The notes under the pieces: model-generated
Seen by the model: only the letters and a program-made list of their open reading frames with translations
Told to the model about the DNA's origin: nothing
The model's database searches: none
Shown here: piece after piece, positions 45,641 to 53,046 of the stretch
Layout of the letters: each line of letters begins with the position of its first letter
How positions within the stretch are numbered: the stretch's first letter is position 1
Position numbers and translations under genes: made by a program
Assembly: GCF_015845845.1 (NCBI RefSeq)
Contig: NZ_LDIG01000274.1
Span: forward strand, 62,001-126,000
Length of the DNA stretch: 64,000 bases
Source: Paenibacillus dendritiformis
Lineage (GTDB): Bacteria > Bacillota > Bacilli > Paenibacillales > Paenibacillaceae
Direction: 5' to 3'

Positions 45641-45886
45641 TTAGAACACTTGAACGACTTCCGTAATGCCTTCCACTTCTTCTACCAATGCGCGTTCAAT
45701 ACCCGCTTTGAGGGTAATTGTGGAGCTTGGGCAGCTGCCGCATGCGCCCATCAGGCGCAATTTGACAATACCGTCCTCGACATCGACCAATTCGACATCC
45801 CCGCCGTCACGCTGCAGGAACGGACGCAGTTTATCGAGCACTTCCAGCACTTCATCGTACATGCTGTTCTGTGTTTGTTCACTCAT
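45641..45886 (-). CDS. yutI: NifU C-terminal domain Fe-S scaffold protein (YutI-like)
   Basis: 81-aa NifU-like protein. [17 protein letters not shown] and the cluster-binding GACGSCPSS (CxxC) are clear. It carries Fe-S clusters to target enzymes. ATG at 45886 has AAAGGAG nine bases upstream. Divergent from yuzB; in B. subtilis yutI, yuzB and yutJ are also neighbours. Confidence 0.92.
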   Translation of the reverse strand: MSEQTQNSMYDEVLEVLDKLRPFLQRDGGDVELVDVEDGIVKLRLMGACGSCPSSTITLKAGIERALVEEVEGITEVVQVF

Positions 45887-45976
45887 CTTTCGCCAACTCC
45901 TTTCATCCATGCTCCTTTTATTATATTATAAAGCTAATCGAAATCAAAGGCACGACATGAAAGCGGGGAAACATCT

Positions 45977-46231
45977 ATGCGTCCGATCATAGAAATATGC
46001 GTGAATAACATGCATCAGGGAACGGACCAGTTGATGAAGCGGCTCGCCGATCTTCCGGATGTCGATGTGATCGAATACGGCTGCCTCGGCAATTGCGGAG
46101 AATGCTTCCTGTTCCCCTATGCGTATGTGAACGGGGAGATTGTGGCCGCGGAGACCGCGGAGCAATTATATGATGTGATCATGGAGAAAGCCAGGGAAAT
46201 AAAAGCATGGGAGCAGCCGGACGCCGATTGA
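45977..46231 (+). CDS. yuzB: YuzB-like DUF1450 protein
   Basis: 84-aa DUF1450 protein of unknown function. Conserved cysteines in EICVNN and YGCLGNCGECF suggest a metal or Fe-S site, with thioredoxin-like ferredoxin folds as the nearest analogy. The gene is flanked by Fe-S and NDH-2 genes. Confidence 0.88.
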   Translation: MRPIIEICVNNMHQGTDQLMKRLADLPDVDVIEYGCLGNCGECFLFPYAYVNGEIVAAETAEQLYDVIMEKAREIKAWEQPDAD

Positions 46232-46248
46232 CGCCGCTGCTCCCATTC
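46207..46248. terminator. Hairpin at the convergent yuzB / yutJ ends
   Basis: ATGGGAGCAGC pairs with GCTGCTCCCAT; it overlaps the yuzB stop codon and is followed by TCTTG. Confidence 0.65.
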
Positions 46249-46260
46249 TTGTATCTAGGG

Positions 46261-47334
46261 CTATCCGAAATGCTGCTTGGACATCCACAGCACGCCGCTC
46301 TTGATGACGCGCGGAACGTATCCGACCATCGTGCGCTTGCCGAGCAAGCCGAAGCCTGCTTTCTTGCCGAGGGAGCCGAGCACGCCCTTGAGCTTGATCT
46401 TGCCCAGATGCGGCGTCTCGTTCTTCCAGATCGCCTTGATGACATCGGCAATCTGCTCTCCCTGGGCGCCGGCCGCTTGCGCGCTCGGGGAGAACGGCAA
46501 GCTGGCGCAGTCGCCGACCACGAATACGTTCGGATAATCCGGAATCTGATGGTACGCATTCAGCAGCACGCGCCCCTGCGGATCTTTGGGCACCTGAAGC
46601 GCCTGAACGACCTCCACCGGCTGTATGCCGGCGGTCCATACCGTAGCGTGAGACAATATCTCCTCTTCCTTGTCTTCCGCGCGGTTATAAATGACGCCCT
46701 TCTCCAACCGGCTGACGTGTACATGGGAGCGGAGCTCCACATCATGCTCCCGGAACCAATCGGATACGTAGCGGGACAGCTTCTCCGGGAAGGCGGACAG
46801 CACCCGTCCGCCCCGATCCAGGATCCGGATGTTCAGATCGGGACGGCTCTCTCGCAATTCCGCCGCCGTCTCGACCCCGCTTAGTCCGCCTCCGACGATG
46901 CTGACCTGCCCGTATGGCTTGACGTCGTTCAAGCACTGATAGGTCTGCCTCGTGCTGGAGAGCGATTGAATGCTGCAGCCGAACTGTTCCGCGCCGGGAA
47001 TGCCATGGAACTTGTCCGTGCAGCCCAGGCCAATCACCAAATAATCGTATGCCATGGCGTCATCATGCTCGAAGTGAATCAGCCGGTTGTCCAAATCGAT
47101 GGCTTGGACATTGGCGTAATGAAGCTGAACGCGCGGATCGATCGGAAAGGATACGCGAATATCGATATCCGGAACCGTTCCGGCTGCCAGCGCGTAATAC
47201 TCGGTCTTCAATCCCTGGTATGGCATGCGGTCAATCAATACAAGCTGTACGTCAGAGGGCAGCTCGCCCTCCAACAACCGTTGAATAATGGCCAATCCTC
47301 CGTAACCGCCACCTAATATGACGTATCGTTTCAT
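46261..47334 (-). CDS. yutJ: NAD(P)/FAD-dependent oxidoreductase, YutJ-like (NDH-2 family)
   Basis: 357-aa flavoprotein. FAD-binding GGGYGGL at the N-terminus, NAD-binding VGGGLSGVE near 150 and the VVGDCA motif near 275. Related to type II NADH dehydrogenases that feed quinone. ATG with AGGGGGAAG upstream. Its place beside yuzB matches B. subtilis. A second homologue lies at 58729. Confidence 0.9.
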   Translation of the reverse strand: MKRYVILGGGYGGLAIIQRLLEGELPSDVQLVLIDRMPYQGLKTEYYALAAGTVPDIDIRVSFPIDPRVQLHYANVQAIDLDNRLIHFEHDDAMAYDYLVIGLGCTDKFHGIPGAEQFGCSIQSLSSTRQTYQCLNDVKPYGQVSIVGGGLSGVETAAELRESRPDLNIRILDRGGRVLSAFPEKLSRYVSDWFREHDVELRSHVHVSRLEKGVIYNRAEDKEEEILSHATVWTAGIQPVEVVQALQVPKDPQGRVLLNAYHQIPDYPNVFVVGDCASLPFSPSAQAAGAQGEQIADVIKAIWKNETPHLGKIKLKGVLGSLGKKAGFGLLGKRTMVGYVPRVIKSGVLWMSKQHFG

Positions 47335-47511
47335 CCGTTCGACTTCCCCCTATGATGCCGGAATAATAGATAAAGTGCCGTCATCGACAGCGCCTACGTC
47401 GTATGGCTCCTCTCCTGAAAACGGGTTGCTCGCGCAATGATGCCTGTTCTATTTTATCTATTTGTCTTTGTTCCTATCTCCCAAATTCATAGCTTGGCCT
47501 GCGATCCCAGG

Positions 47512-48618
47512 CTATTCGTAAACCTTCACTTCATTGTAGAAGGTGTCTCGCTCTACCGGAATTCGGCCTGCGCCCTTCACGAGCCAGATCAGCTCGTCGC
47601 GCGTCAGTCCTTCCGGCGTCAGCGCGCCTGCGGCATGGCTGATCCGCTCCTTGACGAGCGTGCCGTGCACGTCGGAGGCGCCGAAGGTGAGCGCGACCTG
47701 GGTGAGCTGCGTGCCGATGTTGATGAAGTACGCCTTGATATGCTGAACATTGTCCAGCATGAGACGGCTGATCGCGATCGTCTTCAAGTCCTCGTATGCG
47801 GAGTTGCGCCGCTTGATGCTCGCTTTCGGACTCTTCGGCTGCATCGAGAGCGGAATGAATACCTGGAATCCGTTCGTCTCGTCCTGCAATTCGCGAATCT
47901 TCATCATGTGGCGCACCCGATCCTCATGGGATTCGATCGCGCCGTAGAGCATCGTGGTGTGCGTCTTCATGCCTAATTGATGGGCTGTGCGGTGCACCTC
48001 CAAATACCGGTCGACACCGGCCTTCTCCACGCGCATCTTTTTGCGGTATTCATCCGACAGAATCTCCGCGCCGCCCCCCGTCAGCGACTCCAGACCGGCG
48101 TCCATCAGCTGGCGCAGCACTTCTTCGATGCTCAAGCCGCTGATGCGGGTGAAGAAGTCGATTTCGGCAGCCGTATACGCTTTGAGCGTCACTTGCGGAT
48201 ATTTCTCCTTCAGCACGCGCAAGGAATCGACATAGTATTGGAACGGCACATGCGGGTTATGGCCGCCGACGATGTGGAATTCCCGTACACCCGGATGAAT
48301 GTGCTGGTCGACATAATCGATCATTTCCTGCCCCGACAGCGTGTACGCACCTTCTTCTCCCTGATCCTTGCGGAAATTGCAGAAGGCGCAGTGCGCTTCG
48401 CAGACGTTGGTAAAGTAGAGAGACATGTTCTCGATGAAGTATACTTTCTTCCCGTTCTTGCGCAAATTGGCGAGATTCGCTAATTGACCCAAGGTCAACA
48501 AGTCATCCGTCTCATACAAATATACACCGTCTTCCAGCGTCAAGCGTTCCCCACGCTCGACCTTGTCCACTATTTCGGCCATGCGGGTATCCGCATGACG
48601 GGCGATGACCGTTGTCAT
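47512..48618 (-). CDS. mqnE: Aminofutalosine synthase
   Basis: 368-aa radical-SAM enzyme joining SAM-derived adenosine to a chorismate derivative in the futalosine route to menaquinone. The radical-SAM cysteines are CEAHCAFC near residue 73. HIVGGHNPHVPFQYY and ESLTGGGAEIL mark MqnE rather than MqnC. ATG with GGAGGCC upstream. Its presence shows that this organism likely uses the futalosine route, in line with the UbiD-type enzyme at 18850. Confidence 0.94.
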   Translation of the reverse strand: MTTVIARHADTRMAEIVDKVERGERLTLEDGVYLYETDDLLTLGQLANLANLRKNGKKVYFIENMSLYFTNVCEAHCAFCNFRKDQGEEGAYTLSGQEMIDYVDQHIHPGVREFHIVGGHNPHVPFQYYVDSLRVLKEKYPQVTLKAYTAAEIDFFTRISGLSIEEVLRQLMDAGLESLTGGGAEILSDEYRKKMRVEKAGVDRYLEVHRTAHQLGMKTHTTMLYGAIESHEDRVRHMMKIRELQDETNGFQVFIPLSMQPKSPKASIKRRNSAYEDLKTIAISRLMLDNVQHIKAYFINIGTQLTQVALTFGASDVHGTLVKERISHAAGALTPEGLTRDELIWLVKGAGRIPVERDTFYNEVKVYE

Positions 48619-49016
48619 GCACAGGCCTCCTTCTCATTCATCTGCTCCTGTCCGTCACCGGCATCCGGCAGCGGGCATCCCTTTCGGCACTTACGCGAAT
48701 GCGGGAGCGTCGCACCGGATCCGAGAGGCCGGTTGCCGCCAGGCGTGCGCATAGAGCCGCCTTGCCCGGCAGAGCAGTCTTGCGCCAGCCGGAGGGCCGG
48801 CGCGATCCATTTCCGAACAAAATAAAAACTCCTCGGCGAAATGTAAATTCCGTCGGAGCTTTCAGTGAAACATATCACAGCTTCCGTAGTCACCTTCATT
48901 ATACTCTTGCCTTCCAGAAGGGGCAATACATGATGCGGGATAGCGGGAACGGGGAATCGTTCTCTTGTAACGATGCGGCGCGATGGGTATACTTAATACT
49001 ACAAGGAGGGATTAGA
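48619..49016. other. Intergenic region between mqnE and the HesB-like gene
   Basis: About 400 bases. The part next to mqnE (48640-48830) is GC-rich with several self-complementary blocks and would be the mqnE leader on the minus strand; I could not match it to a known riboswitch. GTATAC near 48989 may be part of the promoter of the divergent HesB-like gene. Confidence 0.35.
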
Positions 49017-49376
49017 ATGATTACAATCAGCGATCAGGCGGTTGAGAAAATAGAGGAAATGATAGCCCAGGAGGAGAATCCGGCTTTGTTCCTGCGCATC
49101 GGCGTGCATGCCGGCGGCTGCAGCGGCTTCTCTTACGGCATGGGGCTGGACGATCAGGAGAGCGCCGATGACGTGCATATGACGTTCGGCCAGGTGAAGG
49201 TCGTCGTCGACAAAGAGAGCATCCCTTTCTTGAACGGACTCGTTATTGACTACAAGGAGTCGGGAATGTCCGGCGGCTTCACGATCGACAACCCGAACGC
49301 CATCGCCACCTGCGGCTGCGGCGCGAGCTTCCGTACCGCTCTGGCGGAAGGCAAGGCGCAGAAGTGCGACGATTAA
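49017..49376 (+). CDS. yutM: HesB/IscA-type Fe-S assembly protein (YutM-like)
   Basis: 119-aa A-type Fe-S carrier. The three conserved cysteines are in GGCSGFSYG and CGCGASF. ATG at 49017 with AAGGAGGG upstream. The frame is open far upstream (to 48612) but this part lies in intergenic sequence. Another Fe-S maturation gene in the same neighbourhood as yutI. Confidence 0.93.
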   Translation: MITISDQAVEKIEEMIAQEENPALFLRIGVHAGGCSGFSYGMGLDDQESADDVHMTFGQVKVVVDKESIPFLNGLVIDYKESGMSGGFTIDNPNAIATCGCGASFRTALAEGKAQKCDD

Positions 49377-49463
49377 GTTGGCGCCGTTAAGCTGTTTTTG
49401 TGACGTTGATATCTTTTCGTCAGCATTTACGGGAGCCATGCGAAAGCATGTTCGGTACTGTTA

Positions 49464-49540
49464 ATAACATGCGAAAATTGCGTGTTATCAATCCCGATGA
49501 TGAACAATAACAACCCTAATTTACGCGACTTAGGATTGTT
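49464..49540. repeat. Two inverted repeats before the broken recombinase
   Basis: ATAACATGC / GCGTGTTAT (49464-49488, one wobble pair) and AACAACCCTAA / TTAGGATTGTT (49509-49540, one mismatch). They may be attachment-site arms or operators of the mobile element. Confidence 0.5.
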
Positions 49541-49598
49541 AATTCCGGCCTCTTTAATGGTTAATGTTGAAAATTATACCATTAGGGAGGTTTTTATT

Positions 49599-50605
49599 TT
49601 GTCTTTGAAAAAGCGGAAAAAGCGAATTGTTATCGATGAGGTGACATATCCCGAGCTTACACTCGATCAGGCATTGGATATGGTCGTCAGTGCCAAACGC
49701 GCCGAGGGGCTTCGTGATCGGACGTTGAAAGATTACGCGAAGGATTACGGTTACTTCCTAAAGTGGTTGAAGGAGCACCATCCGGATATCGAGTACGTAC
49801 ACGAATTATCCCCGTCTATTTTCCGCGATCATCTTAATTGGATGAAATATGACGCCAAGCGTTACGCAGGCCATAAATACAACGGCCACCGCGATCACGG
49901 CGTTGGCTTATCGGACACGACGATCAACATTCGCCTTCGCGTGCTCAAAGCGATATTTAACCAATTAGAGCGCGACAACCTCATTGGGGAGAACCCGATT
50001 ACGGGCGTTAGGACACTACGGCAGGACGTCGATTTGACAAACTGTCTAAGCGATGAAGAAATAAAGGCAATTCTTGCGCAGATAAATCAGCGCGAGTATG
50101 TCGGCTTTCGGGACTATGTCGCAATCGTACTGATGCTTGACTGCGGATTGCGTGTCTCCGAATTATTGAGTCTACGAGCGGCAGACATCGACTTCCAAAC
50201 TTTATCTTACATTGCCGGGAGAACGGATAGCGGTTGAAGTTTTACGGTGAAAAAGCCGGGATCATTGGTAAAATGATGACAGCGCACGTTTACCGCCATA
50301 CGTGGGCGCGGAACATGATATTTAACGGCTGCGACCCGTTCACACTTCAAAAGATGGGCGGATGGAAGGACATACGAACCATGCGGAGATACATCCAGAT
50401 GGATACGAGCGACATGCGCAAAAGCCACGATAGCTACTCGCCAGTGAATACGCTCATAAGAAACGACCATGACGCGAAAAGCCCTGCCGTTGCTGGCGGG
50501 GCCGTTTCTTTGTTACGCAGTTTTTTCCGGTACGTACCGATAATTTTTTCCGTAACGAAACTCCTATTCACACGTGTTATAATACGTATTATATTAGATA
50601 TATAA
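49599..50605 (+). pseudogene. Tyrosine recombinase/integrase with internal deletion and frameshift
   Basis: First part (TTG 49599 to stop 50237) has the SAM-like N-terminal domain and the first catalytic Arg block CGLRVSELLSLRAADID. After that the sequence jumps out of frame at about 50215-50236. The second part, in another frame, has RLKFYGEKAG, the HxxR block VYRHTWARNM and GGWKDIRTMRRYIQM with His/Trp and the nucleophilic Tyr. Some 50 residues between Arg I and the HxxR block are missing, so the enzyme should be dead. GGGAGG lies eight bases before TTG 49599. The C-terminal frame runs to 50605, past the natural end. Confidence 0.8.
50575..50583 (+). promoter_or_regulatory. Extended -10 promoter of the HicB gene
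   Basis: TG-T-TATAAT, 35 bases before the ATG at 50618; AAGGAGG ribosome site follows. Confidence 0.55.
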
Positions 50606-50617
50606 GGAGGCTTGTAA

Positions 50618-51049
50618 ATGAAAGACCGATATATCTTTCCGGCGATCTTCGACTATGCGGACGACGGCATCTCGGTTGAATTCCCAGATTTACCCGGAAC
50701 ATTGACTTACGGAGATACTGACGAAGAAGCATTAAACATGGCAAAGGAATGTCTCGCGTTACATCTATACGGCATGGAAAAGGACGGCGAGGTAATTCCG
50801 GAACCTACTCGCGCAATCAATCTTAGTCTCGAGAGTAATCAATCCGCCGTTCTCATCGACGTATGGATGCCGCCATTCCGTGACTATATGGCGGAGAAGG
50901 CTGTGAAGAAAACGTTAACCATTCCGAAATGGCTTAACGACGCCGCGGAAGAGGCGAATGTTAATTTCTCGCGAATTCTCCAGGATGGATTGAAATCGTA
51001 TCTTGGCGTAACCGATCGCAAGTCATATGAAAAAGGGCCCGTTGAATAA
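50618..51049 (+). CDS. HicB-family antitoxin-like protein
   Basis: 143-aa HicB protein. N-terminal partial RNase H-like fold (FPAIFDYADDGISVEFPDLP, then DTDEEALNMAKECLALHL). C-terminal DNA-binding ribbon-helix-helix (LTIPKWLNDAAEEANVNFS). HicB normally neutralises the HicA mRNA interferase, but no HicA gene lies on either side (50462-50617 and 51050-51130 hold none). It is therefore an orphan, perhaps an autoregulated remnant. Confidence 0.85.
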   Translation: MKDRYIFPAIFDYADDGISVEFPDLPGTLTYGDTDEEALNMAKECLALHLYGMEKDGEVIPEPTRAINLSLESNQSAVLIDVWMPPFRDYMAEKAVKKTLTIPKWLNDAAEEANVNFSRILQDGLKSYLGVTDRKSYEKGPVE

Positions 51050-51131
51050 CACGGGGCTTGAGATTGAAGACAAACTCCCGCGAAATACTGCAACCGCGGG
51101 CGTACTTTTCATTTTTATCCATATTTACAAA

Positions 51132-51510
51132 TTAGGAGATGGGCGGCCGGTTTTCCATGTCCCGCAAATCATCCGGATTCGGAGAGATCCGCATGAACCC
51201 CACCAAAATTCGGTGGTACGGATGCAACGGGAGCCGTAGCGGAGCGGCCAGTTCGGCGTGAAGCACCTTCTCGATATAGTCATGCGGATAGAAATGAAGC
51301 GGAATGAAGTCCGGCAAAGACGGTGCTGCGGAGAACCCAAAAAATTCATCATTCAACCGCAGCGAGCCAATGGCGATGATCCGCCCGGCGCGCCGATGCG
51401 CAGCCGCTCCAAGACGCCGTTCAAGGTCTGATAGGCTCGGTTCGCCAATACATCTCCATATATTCTTCCGCCGTTCCCGGGCAGAACGTCTGCAGCTCCG
51501 GGTCATTCAC
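51132..51510 (-). pseudogene. Frameshifted protein remnant of unknown family
   Basis: Three frames on the minus strand join into one coherent protein. It begins at GTG 51510 with VNDPELQTFCPGTAEEYMEMYW, continues in a second frame as AYQTLNGVLERLRIGAPG, then in a third as RIIAIGSLRLNDEFFGFS through PYHRILVGFMRISPNPDD (each quoted in part). Two frameshifts are needed. I do not recognise the family. Confidence 0.5.
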
Positions 51511-51976
51511 TCCGCCTAAGCTGCAGTATCACCCACCACTCTAGCTCCTTGGCTCCACAAAAGCTGCAACATTTCTCGCACCTCTGATCATCTTGCTCTA
51601 CCAATCCTGCAAGAATGCAGCAATTCTATTGACACGAGGTTGCGAAAAATAGGACTGCTGCAAAAATACAGCAATTCCTCAACGGCAAGGCGTAGAGAGC
51701 GTTCAAAGTGGCGAAATGCTGCAGTTTTTCAGGATTTTCTCGGAATTTCGCCTCTTGAGGCTAAAAAAGCTGCGCCTGTGCAGCATTTTCATGCGGGACC
51801 AGCTCGCTGCAAGCGCAGACCAGTTTGCCCTAACGCTGTCCTGCATTCCCCGCCCCCGCCATTTTAGCCGTCTTCTCTCTTCCGAGTAAGACTAGGTAGG
51901 TGGGAAAAATAGGATATAATTTCCATGCAATAGAATGGCTTGATGGGCGGTCGGCTAGTCTCCCGGGAGGGAGGCG
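51511..51976. other. Non-coding accessory stretch before the holin-like toxin
   Basis: No gene can be supported. It holds the TGCAG repeats, and TATAAT at 51915-51920 that may be the -10 of the toxin gene; no convincing -35 was found. Confidence 0.4.
51607..51677. repeat. Pair of 20-bp palindromic TGCAG repeats
   Basis: CTGCAAGAATGCAGCAATTC at 51607-51626 and CTGCAAAAATACAGCAATTC at 51658-51677 (18 of 20 identical). Each has a CTGCA..TGCAG-like dyad. Weaker relatives occur at 51553, 51717 and 51770. Confidence 0.6.
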
Positions 51977-52090
51977 ATGCTTGTGAGCGTATATGAAGCG
52001 CTATTCGTTATGTTCCAGTTTGGAATATGGATATTCGCGTTATTGATGTTCGTAATAACGCTGCTTCTATACCTGCACACAAAGAAATAG
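51977..52090 (+). CDS. Holin-like type I toxin peptide
   Basis: 37-aa hydrophobic peptide: short polar N-terminus (MLVSVYEALFVM), one membrane span (FGIWIFALLMFVITLLLY) and a HTKK basic tail. It resembles the putative holin-like toxins of Bacillus and Paenibacillus (TxpA/BsrG-like type I systems). The ribosome site GGGAGGGAGG precedes ATG. Members depolarise the membrane and are silenced by an antisense RNA overlapping the 3' end; the matching RNA is listed next. Confidence 0.8.
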   Translation: MLVSVYEALFVMFQFGIWIFALLMFVITLLLYLHTKK

Positions 52091-52197
52091 ACCGCCCTCC
52101 GGAAAAGGTTAACGGTCTATTTCTGTAAAGTTTCCGCAGCCACCGCCTTTGAAGCGGCTATTGCACTGGAGTCGTGTTACCGCACGGCTCCTTTTCT
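52085..52197 (-). ncRNA. Probable antisense antitoxin RNA
   Basis: On the minus strand an extended -10 (TG-T-TATCAT, 52204-52212) would start an RNA near 52197. It would run to the AAATAGACCG/CGGTCTATTT hairpin (52085-52122), which overlaps the toxin stop codon. The toxin mRNA would end at the hairpin GGAGTCGTG/CACGGCTCC (52168-52191) plus TTTT, so the two RNAs overlap by about 110 bases at their 3' ends, the TxpA/RatA arrangement. Confidence 0.6.
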
Positions 52198-52287
52198 ATT
52201 AATATGATAACATAGCGGTTTTTAAACTTCTACTTTATTTGGCGCCTGTGCATATCCACGTCGCCTCCCGAGGGGGCAGCGCGCTCG

Positions 52288-52352
52288 CGAGGTTTTTTGT
52301 TCAGATGAAGCAAAAAACCTCCAGCCCCCCGTGAAGAAGGCTGGAGGTTCTT
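52288..52352. terminator. Two adjoining hairpins before DUF2871
   Basis: GAGGTTTTTTG/CAAAAAACCTC at about 52289-52322 and AACCTCCAGCC/GGCTGGAGGTT at about 52317-52351. They share AACCTC and so exclude one another. Together they can end transcription from the DUF2871 gene on the minus strand. Confidence 0.6.
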
Positions 52353-52392
52353 CCCGCCGGGGCGGCGAGCTGGCGGAAGGACGGCGCTATGG

Positions 52393-52797
52393 CTACGCCG
52401 GCTCCTTGATCGTCTTGCCGAGCAGGACCATAAGCCAGATGATGGCGGCCCCTACAATCGCATGCCCGAGTCCGGCCATATGGTTCAGGCCGTTCATGTC
52501 CCTGCCAAGCACCTGCAGGATGCCGCGTGCCGTCATCGTGCCGATTGTAATCAGCATGCCCGCATTATATACATAGAACCACGCCGTGAATGAGCGGACC
52601 TCGTGGACGCGGAACTGGCGCGCCAGGATGAGGAGCACGAGGAAGAAGAGAAAGCCGAGCACGAGCAGATGGGTATGCAGCGGCTTCAGCATGGTATAAT
52701 CCGTAAACCCGTTGTGCTTCGTGAACTCTCTGAAAAAAACACCGGCTGCCAGCCCGAGCACAGCATAAATAAATGATGTCACATACAGCTTTTTCAT
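52393..52797 (-). CDS. DUF2871 membrane protein
   Basis: 134-aa protein with four membrane segments and short loops. HTHLLVLGF near residue 41 and HMAGLGHAIVG near 105 give several histidines in or near the membrane. It belongs to DUF2871; function unknown. ATG at 52797 with GAGAGGGA upstream. The two-component operon lies immediately upstream on the same strand, and the promoter carries direct repeats suited to an OmpR-type regulator. Confidence 0.82.
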   Translation of the reverse strand: MKKLYVTSFIYAVLGLAAGVFFREFTKHNGFTDYTMLKPLHTHLLVLGFLFFLVLLILARQFRVHEVRSFTAWFYVYNAGMLITIGTMTARGILQVLGRDMNGLNHMAGLGHAIVGAAIIWLMVLLGKTIKEPA

Positions 52798-52927
52798 GGT
52801 GATTCCCTCTCTCCATATCATTTTGGGGAACTGCTGCCGGAACTCTCATCGCCTCTGCGTCCGCGCCGTTGTGGCGGGAGGGCTTCAGGCTTTTTCCCCA
52901 GTTTGTATGTTCTCGTCTCTACGAGAC

Positions 52928-52963
52928 AGTATACCTGCCTCATATGAACGGAATATGAACGGA
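52928..52963 (-). promoter_or_regulatory. Promoter of the DUF2871 gene with tandem 11-bp response-regulator repeats
   Basis: On the minus strand TCCGTTCATAT is repeated exactly twice in tandem (52963-52942), eight bases before a TATACT -10 (52933-52928). The repeats occupy the -35 region, as expected of OmpR-family activation. Confidence 0.6.
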
Positions 52964-53046
52964 AGGTAACAAATTCTGAGGATCGGAGCCGCCCCGCCGC
53001 ATGGATTGCTGCCTTCCTTCAAGGGAACGGACGGGCCAGGCATGCG

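Noticed and set aside
48640-48830. Possible SAM-type riboswitch in the mqnE leader (minus strand has GGCAACC and GGTGC blocks)
   Set aside because: The S-box core order fails: there is no GAAGCCC before GGCAACC, no AGGGAC block and no P1 pairing. It is left as an unassigned leader.
51600-51800. CRISPR-like array from repeated TGCAG units
   Set aside because: Only two good copies, 20 bases each, with unequal spacing and no cas genes.
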